Assembly: GCA_021806645.1 (NCBI GenBank)
Contig: JAJZQX010000018.1
Location: 1-64,000 of the forward strand
Direction: 5' to 3'
DNA from: Myxococcales bacterium
GTDB lineage: Bacteria > Myxococcota > Myxococcia > Myxococcales > Anaeromyxobacteraceae
Length of the DNA: 64,000 nucleotides
Positions 47,475 through 56,738 of the stretch are shown in pieces. The notes beneath the pieces were generated by a model, which was not told the DNA's origin, did no database searches, and saw only the letters and a list, made by a program, of their open reading frames with translations. The position numbers and the translations under genes were made by a program. Every line of letters starts with the position of its first letter. Within the stretch, counting starts at the first letter, position 1.

Positions 47475-47513
47475 GCCGGGATCTAACCGGGGCCAGCTCC
47501 GGCGCCAGCCCGC

Positions 47514-48905
47514 TCAGCCCGCCGACCCGGCCAGCGGCGCGATCTCCCTCGACGAGATCCGCAGGAAGCGCCAGAGCAGCGCCGCCGAGACCGACACCAG
47601 CCCGACCACGAAGCCCCACCAGAGCCCGACCACGCCGAGCCCCAGCCCGAAGACGAAGATGAGCTGCGCCGGCGCCCCCAGCAGCCAGTGGCCGACCAGG
47701 TTGGCGAGGAAGGTGAAGCGGGTGACGCCGGCCCCGCGCAGCACGCCGGCCCCGGCCCCCTGCAGCCCGTCGAAGACCTGGAAGACGGCGGCCACGCGCA
47801 GCAGCGGCACCGCCGCGGCCGCCACCCCGGGATCGTCGGTCATGAGCCGGGCCAGCAGGCCCGGCACGGCCAGGAAGCCCAGTCCGGTGCAGGCCATGTA
47901 CCCGGCGGCGGCGGCGAAGGCGGTGAGGCCGGCCCGCCGCGCCCCCAGCCGGTCCCGGGCTCCGACGAAGGTCCCCACCCGGATCGAGCCGGCGTTGCCG
48001 ATGCCGACGGCCACCGTGAAGGTGAGCGTGGCCAGCGACAGGGCCAGCTGGTGGGCCGCCATGGGCTCGGCGCCGAGCCGCGCCGCCAGCACGCCTGCCA
48101 GCGAGAAGAAGGCCACCTCGACCACCATGTGGAGGCCAGTGGGCAGCCCCACCTGCACCGCGCGCCGGAGCTCGGCGGGATCCGGGCGGCGCGCCTCGGG
48201 CGGCAGGCGCGGGGCCGGGACGGCCCGGACGGCGGCGTAGAGGATGGCCGACTGGAGCAGCAGGCTCAGGCTGCTGCTGATGGCGGCGCCGGCGCCGCCC
48301 AGCGCCGGCAGCTGGCGGAGCGGGCCGGCCCAGGCCGGCAGCACCGCGCCGCCGAAGACCAGCAGCGCGCTGAGCGGCAGGTTGACCAGGTTGGCCACCA
48401 CCGTGGCGATCACCATGGGCCGGGTCTGGCCGGCCGCCGCCAGGTAGGCGCGTCCGCCCACGTAGAGGAAGAGGAAGGGGAGGCCGGGGAGCCGCCAGAG
48501 CACGAACCGACCGGCCAGCTCCGCCACCGCCGGCTCCACGCCGAAGGGGACCAGCGTGAGGGTGAGGAGCGCCAGCGGCAGGGCCAGCGCCACGGCCGCA
48601 ATCACCGAGAGTGATGCGCCCTGCCAGAGCAGCTTGCGCGCCCGCGCCGGATCGCCGCCGCCGAAGGCCTGCGCGATGAGCGGGTCGAGCCCCATCATCA
48701 GCCCGATGCCGACCACGGCGACGGTGAAGAAGAGGGCGTTTCCCAGCCCGACGCCGGCCAGCGGCACGGCGCCGGCCCGCCCCACCACGGCGGTGTCGAC
48801 CACGCCCATGAGCGCCTGCCCCGCCTGCGCGGCCGCCAGGGGGGCGGCGAGCCGGCCCAGGGCGCGCAGCTCGATGCGGACGGGGTGGAGAGTCCGGGCG
48901 GTCAT
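47514..48905 (-). CDS. MATE family efflux transporter
   Basis: A 463-residue multidrug and toxin extrusion protein with twelve helices. It begins with [44 protein letters not shown], a clear MatE start; a second half repeat begins near residue 240 ([20 protein letters not shown]). Uses sodium or proton gradient to export cationic drugs or metabolites. It starts 69 bp from the divergent ruvC. Confidence 0.9.
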   Translation of the reverse strand: MTARTLHPVRIELRALGRLAAPLAAAQAGQALMGVVDTAVVGRAGAVPLAGVGLGNALFFTVAVVGIGLMMGLDPLIAQAFGGGDPARARKLLWQGASLSVIAAVALALPLALLTLTLVPFGVEPAVAELAGRFVLWRLPGLPFLFLYVGGRAYLAAAGQTRPMVIATVVANLVNLPLSALLVFGGAVLPAWAGPLRQLPALGGAGAAISSSLSLLLQSAILYAAVRAVPAPRLPPEARRPDPAELRRAVQVGLPTGLHMVVEVAFFSLAGVLAARLGAEPMAAHQLALSLATLTFTVAVGIGNAGSIRVGTFVGARDRLGARRAGLTAFAAAAGYMACTGLGFLAVPGLLARLMTDDPGVAAAAVPLLRVAAVFQVFDGLQGAGAGVLRGAGVTRFTFLANLVGHWLLGAPAQLIFVFGLGLGVVGLWWGFVVGLVSVSAALLWRFLRISSREIAPLAGSAG

Positions 48906-48973
48906 CGGGGGCGGGAAGATAGCAGCGGCGGCCCCGCCGCGAGGTACTGGATCTCCGTTCAGCGTCTGCTACC

Positions 48974-49549
48974 ATGCCGCCGATGAGGGTCCTCGGCATC
49001 GATCCCGGCTCGCGCCGCTGCGGGTACGGCGTGGTCTCGCGCGACGGCGGCCGGCTCACGGTGGTCGAGTCGGGCGTGCTGGTCACCGGGGCGCGCCCCA
49101 TGGCGGAGCGGCTGGCGCTGCTGCTCGGCGGCCTCACCGCCGTCATCGACCGGACCCGGCCGGCCGAGGTCTCCATCGAGCAGATCTTCGCGGGCATCTC
49201 GCCCCGCTCGGCGCTGGCGCTCGGGCAGGCGCGCGGCGTGGCGATGGCGGTGGCGGCGCGGGCCGGCCTCCCGGTCTTCGAGTACCAGCCGAGCGAGGTG
49301 AAGCTGGCCTTCACCGGCTCGGGGCGGGCCGGCAAGGCCCAGATGATGCGGACCGCCCGCGCGCTGCTGGGCGTCGAGGCGGAGCTGTCGGACGAGGCCG
49401 ACGCCGTGGCGCTGGCGGTCTGCCACCTGGCGCGCCGGCCGCTAAAGCTCGCCGCGGTGACCAGGCTCGGCGGCTCGAACGCGGCCACCGCGCGGGCGGC
49501 CCTGTCCCGGCTCCGGCCGGCGCGGCACGATCACCGGAGGCTCCCGTGA
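48974..49549 (+). CDS. ruvC: Holliday junction resolvase RuvC
   Basis: A 191-residue endonuclease that cuts Holliday junctions. Catalytic acidic residues are in [22 protein letters not shown] and [13 protein letters not shown]. An alternative start is the Met at 48983 (MRVLG). The stop overlaps ruvA by 4 bases. First gene of ruvC-ruvA-ruvB. Confidence 0.96.
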   Translation: MPPMRVLGIDPGSRRCGYGVVSRDGGRLTVVESGVLVTGARPMAERLALLLGGLTAVIDRTRPAEVSIEQIFAGISPRSALALGQARGVAMAVAARAGLPVFEYQPSEVKLAFTGSGRAGKAQMMRTARALLGVEAELSDEADAVALAVCHLARRPLKLAAVTRLGGSNAATARAALSRLRPARHDHRRLP

Positions 49550-50139
49550 TCGCGCGGCTCTCCGGCGCGCTGGTCGAGCGGGGCGAGGACTACGCGGTGA
49601 TCGACGTCCACGGCGTGGGCTACCTGGTCCACCTCTCCGCCGCCACGCTGCTGGCGCTGCCGCCGCGCGGCGAGCCGGTGATCCTGCGGACCATCACCCA
49701 CGTCCGCGAGGACGCGCTCGACCTCTTCGGTTTCGCCACCGAGGAGGAGGAGGGCGTCTTCCGGGCCCTTGTCGAGGTGAAGGGGGTGGGGCCGCGTGCC
49801 GCGCAGAAGATCCTCTCCGGCATCCCGGCGCGCGAGCTGGCGCAGGCGGTGGCCCACGGCGACGTGGCGCGCCTCACCAAGGTGCCGGGCGTCGGCAAGA
49901 AGACGGCCGAGCGGCTGGTGGTCGAGCTGAAGGAGAAGCTGCTGGCGCTGGCCCAGGCGGCCGGCCCAGCGACGGTCCGGGCGGCCGGCGGCCTGCTCGA
50001 CCAGCTCTCGGCGGCGCTGGTCAACCTCGGCTACCGGCCGGCGCAGGCGGAGCAGGTGGCGGAGCGGCTGCGCGGCCAGTCCGAAGGCATGGAGCTGGAC
50101 GAGCTGTTGCGCGAGGCGCTCAAGACCATCCGGGGGTAG
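49546..50139 (+). CDS. ruvA: Holliday junction helicase subunit RuvA
   Basis: A 197-residue DNA-binding subunit that holds the junction and loads RuvB. The OB-fold start [26 protein letters not shown] is followed by two helix-hairpin-helix motifs ([13 protein letters not shown] and [20 protein letters not shown]) and the C-terminal RuvB-binding helices. GTG at 49546. Confidence 0.96.
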   Translation: MIARLSGALVERGEDYAVIDVHGVGYLVHLSAATLLALPPRGEPVILRTITHVREDALDLFGFATEEEEGVFRALVEVKGVGPRAAQKILSGIPARELAQAVAHGDVARLTKVPGVGKKTAERLVVELKEKLLALAQAAGPATVRAAGGLLDQLSAALVNLGYRPAQAEQVAERLRGQSEGMELDELLREALKTIRG

Positions 50140-50185
50140 GGCCCCGCCCGCCGGGGTCGGCCGGGCATGGCAGGCAAGGAGTCGA

Positions 50186-51226
50186 ATGACAGTTAAGGCG
50201 GTTCGAGAGGTGAGCGCCGGGGCGCTGGAGGGGGAGGCGAAGCTGGAGCAGTCGCTCCGCCCCGCCACCTTCGACGAGTACGTCGGGCAGGAGAAGATCG
50301 TCGACAACGTGAAGGTCTACGCGCGGGCCGCCAGGGCGCGCGGCGACGCGCTCGACCACGTGCTGCTCTCAGGGCCGCCTGGTCTCGGCAAGACCTCGAT
50401 GGCCCACATCCTGGCGCGCGAGCTGGGGGTCACGCTGCACGTGACCAGCGGCCCGGCGCTGGTGAAGAAGGGCGATCTGGCCGGCCTGCTCACCGCGCTG
50501 CAGCCGCGCGACATCCTCTTCATCGACGAGATCCACCGGCTCTCTCCGGCCGTCGAGGAGGCGCTCTACCCGGCCATGGAGGACTTCCGCTTCGACGTGG
50601 TGCTGGGGGCCGGCATCGGCGCCCAGACCATGGAGATGAAGCTGGAGCGGTTCACGCTCATCGGGGCCACCACCCGGACCGGCCTGCTGGCCGCGCCGCT
50701 GCGCGACCGCTTTCCCATCCAGGAGCGGCTCGACTACTACGCCACCTCCGAGCTGAAGGAGATCGCCACCCGCGCGGCCCGCAAGCTGGCGCTCCCGGTG
50801 GAGCTGCCGGCGGTGGAGGAGCTGGCGGCCAGGGCCCGGGGCACGCCGCGCATCGCCATCCGGCTGCTGCAGCGGGCCCGCGACTTCGCGCAGGTGGAGG
50901 GCGACGGGCGGCTCACCAGCGCCGTGGTGGAGACCACCCTGCGCCGGCTCGACGTGGACGCGCGCGGTCTCGACGCCATGGACCGGCGCATCCTCGCCAT
51001 CGTGATCGACACCTTCGGCGGAGGCCCGGTCGGCATCGACTCGGTGGCGGCGTCCGTGGGCGAGGAGTCCGGCACCATCGAGGACGTCTACGAGCCGTTC
51101 CTGGTGCGCGAGGGGTTCCTGGCCCGGACGCCACGAGGGCGGATGGCGCTGGAGGCGGCCTACCGCCACCTGGGCCGGATGGCCGGGCGTGATCGGCCGG
51201 GCGGGGGGCAGGGGAACCTGCTGTAG
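50186..51226 (+). CDS. ruvB: Holliday junction helicase ATPase RuvB
   Basis: A 346-residue AAA+ motor that drives branch migration. Walker A is GPPGLGKTS (residues 63-71), Walker B LFIDEIHRL, sensor 1 LIGATTRTG, and the arginine finger region follows with LRDRFPIQERLDYY. The C-terminal winged helix ends with RTPRGRMALEAAYRHLG. Start ATG 50186. Confidence 0.97.
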   Translation: MTVKAVREVSAGALEGEAKLEQSLRPATFDEYVGQEKIVDNVKVYARAARARGDALDHVLLSGPPGLGKTSMAHILARELGVTLHVTSGPALVKKGDLAGLLTALQPRDILFIDEIHRLSPAVEEALYPAMEDFRFDVVLGAGIGAQTMEMKLERFTLIGATTRTGLLAAPLRDRFPIQERLDYYATSELKEIATRAARKLALPVELPAVEELAARARGTPRIAIRLLQRARDFAQVEGDGRLTSAVVETTLRRLDVDARGLDAMDRRILAIVIDTFGGGPVGIDSVAASVGEESGTIEDVYEPFLVREGFLARTPRGRMALEAAYRHLGRMAGRDRPGGGQGNLL

Positions 51227-51445
51227 GGCAGATCCCCAAGACCCCCAGCCGGCGGCCGGGAGGTCAATCCATGACATGGATGTCAGGGCTGGCGGCTTCG
51301 GGTGTCAGGGATTCCGACGGGGGTCCGAAACACACCTTTGACCGAGGTGGAGGCCCGGTGCCCAGAACAGCCAGAAACACCAGTGATGTCGGCCACATGA
51401 AAATCGTCCGGCGCGCGACTCCAACCGCCTCACGCAACCCTTCCG

Positions 51446-51461
51446 TGGCACGCGGGTTGCT
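51446..51461 (+). promoter_or_regulatory. Sigma54-type promoter before lpxC
   Basis: The sequence TGGCACGCGGGTTGCT matches the -24/-12 consensus TGGCAC-N5-TTGCW exactly. A start would lie near 51472, with a ~90-nt leader. The -12 part also forms an arm of an inverted repeat GCAACCC (51434-51440) and GGGTTGC (51454-51460), so an RNA hairpin is an alternative reading. No activator-type binding sites can be named. Confidence 0.4.
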
Positions 51462-51560
51462 CTGTACCGGATCCGCCAGCGCGGTCGCCTTGTTCGGCAT
51501 CTCCCCCGATTCGAGCAGCAGGACTTCAAGGCCGCGGCGAACATCTGGAAGGTATCGAGA

Positions 51561-52484
51561 ATGGCTTACTGGAACCAGCGGACGGTTGCGAAGCGGGTCT
51601 CGTGCACGGGCGTCGGCCTGCACTCGGGCGCGCCGGTCACGCTCACGCTCGCCCCGGCCCCGGCGGATGCCGGCGTGGCCTTCGTCCGCATGGATCTCGG
51701 CGTCGAGATCCCGGCACGGCATGACCTGGTCGTCGACACCAGGCTCTCCACCTCGCTGGCCCTGGGTGGCGCCCGGGTCTCCACCGTCGAGCACGTCCTC
51801 TCCGCGCTGCAAGGCATGGGGATCGACAACTGCCGCGTCGAGGTGGACGGCCCGGAGATCCCGATCCTGGACGGCTCGGCCGCGCCGTTCGTCGCCCTCG
51901 TCAACGAGGCCGGCGTGAAGGTGCAGAAGGCCGCCAAGCGCTACGTCGTCATCACCCAGCCGGTCGAGGTCCGCGAGGGCGACAAGCTGGCCCGGCTCGA
52001 GCCGTCCGATGGCTTTTCGGTCAGCTTCACCGCCGACTTCGGCCACCCGCTCATCACCAACCAGGGCTTCGCGCTGGCCGTCTCCGATCGCTCCTACGAG
52101 CGCGAGGTGGCGCGGGCCCGCACCTTCTGCTTCCGCAAGGACATCGAGGCGATGCAGGCCGTCGGGCTGGCCAAGGGCGGCAGCCTGGAGAACGCCATCG
52201 TGGTGGACGAGTACTCGATCCTCAACCCCGAGGGGCTGCGCTGGCCCGACGAGTTCGCGCGCCACAAGGTGCTCGACGCCATCGGCGATCTCGCCCTGCT
52301 GGGGAAGCCGCTGCTCGGCTCGCTCACCGCGGTGAAGAGCGGCCACGCGCTCAACCAGGCGCTGGTGAAGCGGGTCCTCGCCGATCCGACCTGCCACCGG
52401 ATCGTCCAGGTCTCCGAGGAGAGCGAGGCGGCGCGCGCGCGCCTGCCGTTCCCGGTCGGCTCGGGAGCCCAGCAACCGGCGTAG
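51561..52484 (+). CDS. lpxC: UDP-3-O-acyl-N-acetylglucosamine deacetylase
   Basis: A 307-residue zinc hydrolase that commits precursors to lipid A. Zinc ligands are His78 (STVEHVLSAL), His235 and Asp239 (HKVLDAIGDLALLG); His262 (KSGHALN) is the acid catalyst. TGVGLHSG near the N-terminus is typical. GGAAGGT precedes the ATG at 51561. Its presence shows the cell makes LPS. Confidence 0.97.
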   Translation: MAYWNQRTVAKRVSCTGVGLHSGAPVTLTLAPAPADAGVAFVRMDLGVEIPARHDLVVDTRLSTSLALGGARVSTVEHVLSALQGMGIDNCRVEVDGPEIPILDGSAAPFVALVNEAGVKVQKAAKRYVVITQPVEVREGDKLARLEPSDGFSVSFTADFGHPLITNQGFALAVSDRSYEREVARARTFCFRKDIEAMQAVGLAKGGSLENAIVVDEYSILNPEGLRWPDEFARHKVLDAIGDLALLGKPLLGSLTAVKSGHALNQALVKRVLADPTCHRIVQVSEESEAARARLPFPVGSGAQQPA

Positions 52485-52526
52485 GGGTTCCATCCCTCCT
52501 TCGCGGCGCTGTTCTAGACTCCAAGG

Positions 52527-53567
52527 GTGCCCGTCATTCCGCTCCTGCTCCTCCGCGCCCCGGCCGACGCGCTCGGCCCCACCGGCGAGCCGCGCCTGGG
52601 GCGCTACCTGGGGTCGCTCGGCCGCGTCGAGCTCGCCTCGCTGGCCCCCGAGGGCATGGTGGCCTCGCTTCGCCACGCGGCCCGCTCCAAGCGGTGGCAG
52701 CGCGTGTTGCTGGCGCTCCCCGGCCACCTGCTGTTCCTCGAGATCCTGGACGGCGGAACGCTGGCGGGAGGCTCGGCCTGGATCGCCGAGCGCACCAGCG
52801 GCGAGGTGCTCTTCGACCGCGACGCGGCGGGCGTCACCGGCCTCAACGTGCGCGTCGGCGAGCGGCCCGGCGCCGGGGCGCGGGCCAGCTTCACCGCGCC
52901 GGGGGTGGCGCTCGGGCTGGAGCGACGCGCCGATCGCTACCGGCTCACCGCCGACCTGGGCAGCTCGCTCCAGCTCGACGTCATGCTCGACACGCATGAG
53001 GCCCCCGAGCCCTTCTCGCTGGTGGCCGGCCTCCCCGAAGGCGGCCTGCGCGCCGCGCAGGTGACCGGGCCGCTGCCCGTCGAGGGGACGCTCGAGGTGC
53101 GTGGCCGGCCGGTGCCGCTCGCCGGTGGCCTGGCGGTGCTGGAGTACGGCGCCGGGCTCTTCCCGCGCGAGGTGGGCTGGCGCAAGGTGACGGCGGTGGG
53201 GCGGCTGGGCGACGGCCGGCCGGTGGCGCTTCACCTCGTGGACGGCCTGCCCGGCGCCAGCAACGAGGACGGGGCCGACGACGTGCTGCTGGTGGGGCGC
53301 GGGCCGGTGGCCCTGCCGCCGGTCGTGGTGGAGATCGATCCGGGCACCGCCACCGCATCCTGCCGGATCCTCTCGTCCGACGGCTCGGTGGACCTCTCCT
53401 TCAAGCCGGCGGCGGCCCACCGCGACTCGCGTGGGCTGCTCCTGGTCTCGCTTGCGACCACGCAGCTGGCGGGCGAGCTCTCGGGGACGCTGCCGGGTCC
53501 CGGAGGGAAGCCGCTCCAGTTGAGCGGGCTGCCGTGCGTGCTGGAGGACCGCGAGGCGAGGTGGTAG
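52527..53567 (+). CDS. DUF2804-family protein, intact copy
   Basis: A 346-residue protein of the DUF2804 type, expected to fold as a beta-rich two-lobe protein. The marker region is GGLAVLEYGAGLFPREVGWRKVTAVGRLGDGRPVALHLVDG followed by GASNEDGADDVLLVG. There is no signal peptide or membrane helix. The function is unknown; relatives have been linked with lipid-like ligands. Codons 104 to the stop are repeated exactly at 57830-58562. Confidence 0.75.
   Translation: MPVIPLLLLRAPADALGPTGEPRLGRYLGSLGRVELASLAPEGMVASLRHAARSKRWQRVLLALPGHLLFLEILDGGTLAGGSAWIAERTSGEVLFDRDAAGVTGLNVRVGERPGAGARASFTAPGVALGLERRADRYRLTADLGSSLQLDVMLDTHEAPEPFSLVAGLPEGGLRAAQVTGPLPVEGTLEVRGRPVPLAGGLAVLEYGAGLFPREVGWRKVTAVGRLGDGRPVALHLVDGLPGASNEDGADDVLLVGRGPVALPPVVVEIDPGTATASCRILSSDGSVDLSFKPAAAHRDSRGLLLVSLATTQLAGELSGTLPGPGGKPLQLSGLPCVLEDREARW
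52835..53567. repeat. 733-bp direct repeat, copy A (3' end of the DUF2804 gene)
   Basis: The second copy is 57830-58562, 4,995 bp to the right in the same orientation. The copies look identical to me over their whole length and both end exactly with the stop codon. Beyond it the two flanks differ. The translated products are identical for 244 codons. Confidence 0.92.
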
Positions 53568-53642
53568 AGACGCGGCGGTCACGTTCGTGGGCACGAAGGG
53601 GCTGGCCAGGGTCAGGTCGTCCTCGGGCGGGGCCGCTCCGGG

Positions 53643-54212
53643 TCACGGGCGACCGCTCGCCGCCCGCCGAGCCTCCGCGGCGGCCACGACGTCCTCCCGC
53701 GCCGCGGCCAGCGCCCGTCGCAGCGCCCGGTGGGCCAGGACGCCCACCACCAGGGTGAGCACGGCCAGCGCCGCCAGGAGCCCCCACGGGATCGGCCCCA
53801 CGCCCTGCACCGCCTGGCGGGGATCGGGCAGGAGCGAGCAGAGCCAGGCGTAGACGATGGTGGCGGGGAGCATCCTGGCGAACGATCCGGCCGCGAAATC
53901 CCGCAGCCGCACCGGGGTCGCGCCCACCAGGTAGTTGAGGACCGGGAACGGGACCAGCGGGGTGGCGCGGAGCAGCGCCACCACCTGGAAGCCGCTGCGC
54001 CGGACCGCCTCGGCGATCACCGGCCAGTCGGCTACCCGGGCCAGCCGCCGGGCCACCAGGCCGTGCAGCAGCGTTCGCCCCAGCAGGAACGGGAGGCAGG
54101 AGGCCAGGCAGGTGGCCAGCGCCGCCACCAGCACGCCCACCACCGGGCCGAAGGCGTGGCCGGCGGCCACGGTGATGGGGCCGGCCGGGAGCATGAGAAG
54201 GACGGCCACCAT
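53643..54212 (-). CDS. TVP38/TMEM64 (VTT domain) membrane protein
   Basis: A 189-residue membrane protein of the SNARE-associated/VTT group (DedA-like superfamily). Landmarks: MVAVLLMLPAGPITVAAGHAFGP, the FLLGRTLL helix, VVALLRATPLVPFPVLNYLVGATPVRLRDFAAGS with the family-typical Pro residues, and PDPRQAVQG. Related proteins are proposed to be phospholipid scramblases or transporters. The N-terminus looks short: homologous-looking codons lie before the ATG at 54212 but have no in-frame ATG, which suggests a lost start or frameshift. The gene may therefore be partly damaged. Confidence 0.7.
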   Translation of the reverse strand: MVAVLLMLPAGPITVAAGHAFGPVVGVLVAALATCLASCLPFLLGRTLLHGLVARRLARVADWPVIAEAVRRSGFQVVALLRATPLVPFPVLNYLVGATPVRLRDFAAGSFARMLPATIVYAWLCSLLPDPRQAVQGVGPIPWGLLAALAVLTLVVGVLAHRALRRALAAAREDVVAAAEARRAASGRP

Positions 54213-54514
54213 GTAGACCAGGGCGAAGGCGATCCGACCCGCCGCCCCGGCGTCGCGGGCCGCCAGCAGGGCGTCGAGGATCCACCGCGTCGCCCATCCT
54301 CGCCTCCCGCGCTCGGTTCACCCTCCGAGTACGGTGATGCCACACTCGAGATCCACGTCAACTCATCCACTCCACGCTGATCGCGTGGCCCGGCAGAGCC
54401 CCAAGGAATCCGCGACATACACCCTCGGTCCTGATAGCGCGTCCCGCATGGATCCCCTCCTTCGCCACGCCTCTTTTCTCTTGGTACAGTAGAGGTAAGC
54501 TGTGAAGTTGACCG
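54213..54514. other. Start of the decayed island, no gene recognised
   Basis: About 300 bases between the VTT gene and the antitoxin remnant. GC is visibly lower from about 54340 onwards. The codons next to 54212 read like a lost N-terminus of the VTT protein. I see no ribosome site with an open frame and no clear hairpin. Confidence 0.35.
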
Positions 54515-54691
54515 GATAGGCTGACGTTCCAGAGGTACGAGTCCGGCCAGCAGCAGGTGAGCACCCCGATGGCCAACCGGCTGCGCCTCCTCTCAAAGGA
54601 GCCCCGGCTGCTCGCCACCCTGGAGTCGATGGAGGGATCGGTCTCCCGGTTAGCTTTGGCTGGCAAGCGACCAACCTTGCCGGAACTTTGA
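54515..54691 (+). pseudogene. Remnant of an XRE-family antitoxin (C-terminal half)
   Basis: The frame from about 54521 to the TGA at 54691 encodes LTFQRYESGQQQVSTP, then LRLLSKEPRLLATLESMEG. This is the pattern of the third HTH helix and tail of HigA/MqsA-type antitoxins. A stop lies just before it (54509-54511) and no start or toxin partner is visible. Confidence 0.5.
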
Positions 54692-54785
54692 CATGAATCC
54701 GGTGGACTCAGGGGCATTCTGGCCCGTCCGGGTTTTCGCCCAGATCGCGCAACTCACTGAAACTCCGAACGAACTCTTGGGGATG

Positions 54786-55637
54786 TCAGAGGTCTTCACC
54801 ACGAGCCGCGAGGTGAGCGAGACGCCCAGGCGACGTACTTCGGGTTCCACCGCTGCAAGGAGTCGATGCGTCCCGGCTAAAGGCGCCGACTCGCCAGAGC
54901 ACCAGAACCGTGAGCAGTAGCGGGAGGATGGTGGCTACGTCCGAGAGGACCGGCTTGACCGGCACGCAAGTCAACGCGCCCTTGATCTGACTGGGCGCCA
55001 CGTTGTTGAACACGTGCATCGCGAGACAAGGCCACACGCTGCCCGACGCGTAGTAGAGCCATCCGAAGATGAAGCTGAAGCACATGACGCCGATGAAGAA
55101 GGTGAGCCCGTGACGCAGGGTGGCTGACTCGCCGAACCAGACGTTCGGGTGCCAACTGAACCACACCAGGCCGCAGATGACGAAGGCGGCAACCGGGCCA
55201 GCCGGCCGGAGCTTCTCGACGAGGTAGCTCCGCCAGCCCAGTTCCTCTCCAACCAGGAACAGCGCCACGCCTGGCAAGGCGCGCAGCACCCTGGGAAGCG
55301 ATGACACGAGCGCATCCGCGTGCAATACGCAGGATCCGCTCAGGACGTCGAAGAGGTCGGTCGAGGTGTTCCAGGAGAGCGGCAGCAGTGCCGCAAGGAC
55401 CCAGTACCTTGCCTTGACGCCGCGGATACCAAGGTGCGCGTCGGCGAAGCCCTCCCGAGCCACGACCTTCCGGACGATCAGCGCGGCCAGCAGTGGGCTG
55501 TACACCGCGACGACCTGCAGCAGGGGATCAGCGCCCCGCTTCACGAGAAGATTCGACCCCAGGCACAGCCCCAGTGCGAGGGCGATGAAGACCACAATGT
55601 TACGCCAGGCCACTTCGCCGACGCCGTTGCCATTCAT
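54786..55637 (-). CDS. CPBP-family intramembrane protease (CAAX-like)
   Basis: A 283-residue protein with about seven helices. It carries the CPBP metalloprotease motifs: EELGWRSYL (EExxxR), then WFSWHPNVW (FxxxH) and HVFNN (HxxxN). They place it with bacterial CAAX-like proteases, which often process peptides such as bacteriocins or their immunity. The last ~25 residues look like extra non-conserved sequence, so the natural stop may be lost. GC is lower than in core genes, and it sits among gene fragments, which suggests horizontal origin. Confidence 0.8.
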   Translation of the reverse strand: MNGNGVGEVAWRNIVVFIALALGLCLGSNLLVKRGADPLLQVVAVYSPLLAALIVRKVVAREGFADAHLGIRGVKARYWVLAALLPLSWNTSTDLFDVLSGSCVLHADALVSSLPRVLRALPGVALFLVGEELGWRSYLVEKLRPAGPVAAFVICGLVWFSWHPNVWFGESATLRHGLTFFIGVMCFSFIFGWLYYASGSVWPCLAMHVFNNVAPSQIKGALTCVPVKPVLSDVATILPLLLTVLVLWRVGAFSRDASTPCSGGTRSTSPGRLAHLAARGEDL

Positions 55638-55800
55638 CGGAGTGAAGCTACTTCGACCCCGAGTGATGGAGCAAGCGGGGAATGCCGAACGCCGACGCCG
55701 TGTCCGCGTTGATGGGAGTCAACGCCGCGTTCCATCGCGCGCATCGTGAAAGTCCCACTTGGTGCGGATACCGGCCCAAGCCGATCACTGATTCCTTCGG

Positions 55801-55950
55801 TTCCAGGGCGGCTTACCAAGCGTCGATGACATCGACGAATGCCGCTCGTGCAACGTCCGGTACTTTGCCATAACGGTTGCAGAGGTGGCACGTACTGGGA
55901 GACGGGTGGGTTCGCGAACAGGAGCGCGTATTGCGACTACTTCACAGCGA
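55801..55950 (+). pseudogene. Remnant of a radical-SAM/SPASM protein (C-terminal cluster)
   Basis: Two frames carry one protein pattern: VDDIDECRSCNVRYF in one, then HNGCRGGTYWETGGFANRSAYCDYF in the next. Joined by a single added base near 55865 they give the auxiliary Fe-S cluster pattern CxxCxxRYxCxxxC typical of SPASM maturases. The fragment is cut at ~55942, where an ISKra4-type remnant begins on the opposite strand. The radical-SAM core is absent. Confidence 0.5.
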
Positions 55951-56248
55951 CCGCTCCACCACCACGGGTCCCGCCAGCGTGTAGTAGGTGGCCTCGCCGC
56001 GACCAACCCTGGTGTACCGAGCCCCAGCGATCTGCACCGCCAGACGGTCCACGTCCAGCCCTCCGGAGCACGTTCTCGTGGCTGGCCCGCTCGATCCGAG
56101 CGCTGGCTGCCCCGATGGCCACCTCGACCTCGGCGTAGTCCACCGACTTGCCGCTGCCGGCGCTCGCCATGATCCTCCGGACGGCCGCCAGGGATTCCGC
56201 CATGGCCTCTCCGAGGCTCTTGAGTGCTTCCGGCACTTCGATCACCAT
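55942..56248 (-). mobile_element. Degenerate ISKra4-family transposase fragment
   Basis: On the minus strand, MVIEVPEALKSLGEAMAESLAAV followed by VDYAEVEVAIGAASARIERASHENVL and, after a frameshift near 56065, LDVDRLAVQIAGARYTRVGRGEATYYTLAGPVVVERSL. This is the N-terminal ~100 residues of an ISKra4-type transposase; then a stop. The rest of the element is missing. Confidence 0.6.
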
Positions 56249-56341
56249 CGTTCCCACGGGGTATCCTCCACCAAGAGTCCTAGATAAACCCTTGATGGCA
56301 TGGCTCTGCCCCGTGTTCAAGAATCAAGCGCCCCGCTCAGG

Positions 56342-56731
56342 ATGAGATCCAGACCCGTCTACTGGGTGCCGGCGCCCCACGCCGAGACCGTCCGGCGCCT
56401 CTAGAGCGCCATCGAGAAGATCGGCAGCTCCAGGGTCTACCTGCTGCCGGTCCACTCCGCGGCCGACGCGAACCGGACCCTGGGCGACGCCGCCAAGCTC
56501 GCCATCGAGGACGAACTCGCAGCCCTCAAGGCCGAGGTGGAGGGGTTCGCGGCCTCGCCGCCCGACCGGCCGTCCACGCTGGTCCGGCGCCTCGATGCCT
56601 TCGAGGGGCTCCAGGCCCGCGCCAACCTGTACCGCGACGTGCTCCAGGTCCACGTGGCCGATCTGGAGACGACCCTGGCCGGGCTCACCTCCAGCGTCGA
56701 GAGCCTGCTGAACCGGAAAGTGGCGGCATAG
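56342..56731 (+). pseudogene. Phage/plasmid-type helical protein with an in-frame amber stop
   Basis: The frame runs from ATG 56342 to TAG 56729-56731 but has TAG at 56402-56404 after 20 codons. After it comes SAIEKIGSSRVYLLPVHSAADANRTLGDAAKLAIEDELAALKAEVEGF, then LVRRLDAFEGLQARANLYRDVLQVHVADLETTLAGL. The pattern resembles the DUF6744 group found near phage or plasmid genes; I am not sure of the name. The protein reads well on both sides of the stop, so the mutation is recent or the codon is read through. Confidence 0.45.
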
Positions 56732-56738
56732 GTGGTCT

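Noticed and set aside
44920-49488. A very long open frame of over 1,500 codons on the minus strand
   Set aside because: It runs antisense or out of frame through the MATE, DUF255 and ruvC genes. Its predicted protein is Arg/Gly/Ala-rich and has no family features; only the last 81 residues, the XRE regulator, are real.
54693-54920. A 75-codon plus-strand frame in the island
   Set aside because: It runs antisense into the CPBP gene, has no ribosome site and no recognisable pattern.
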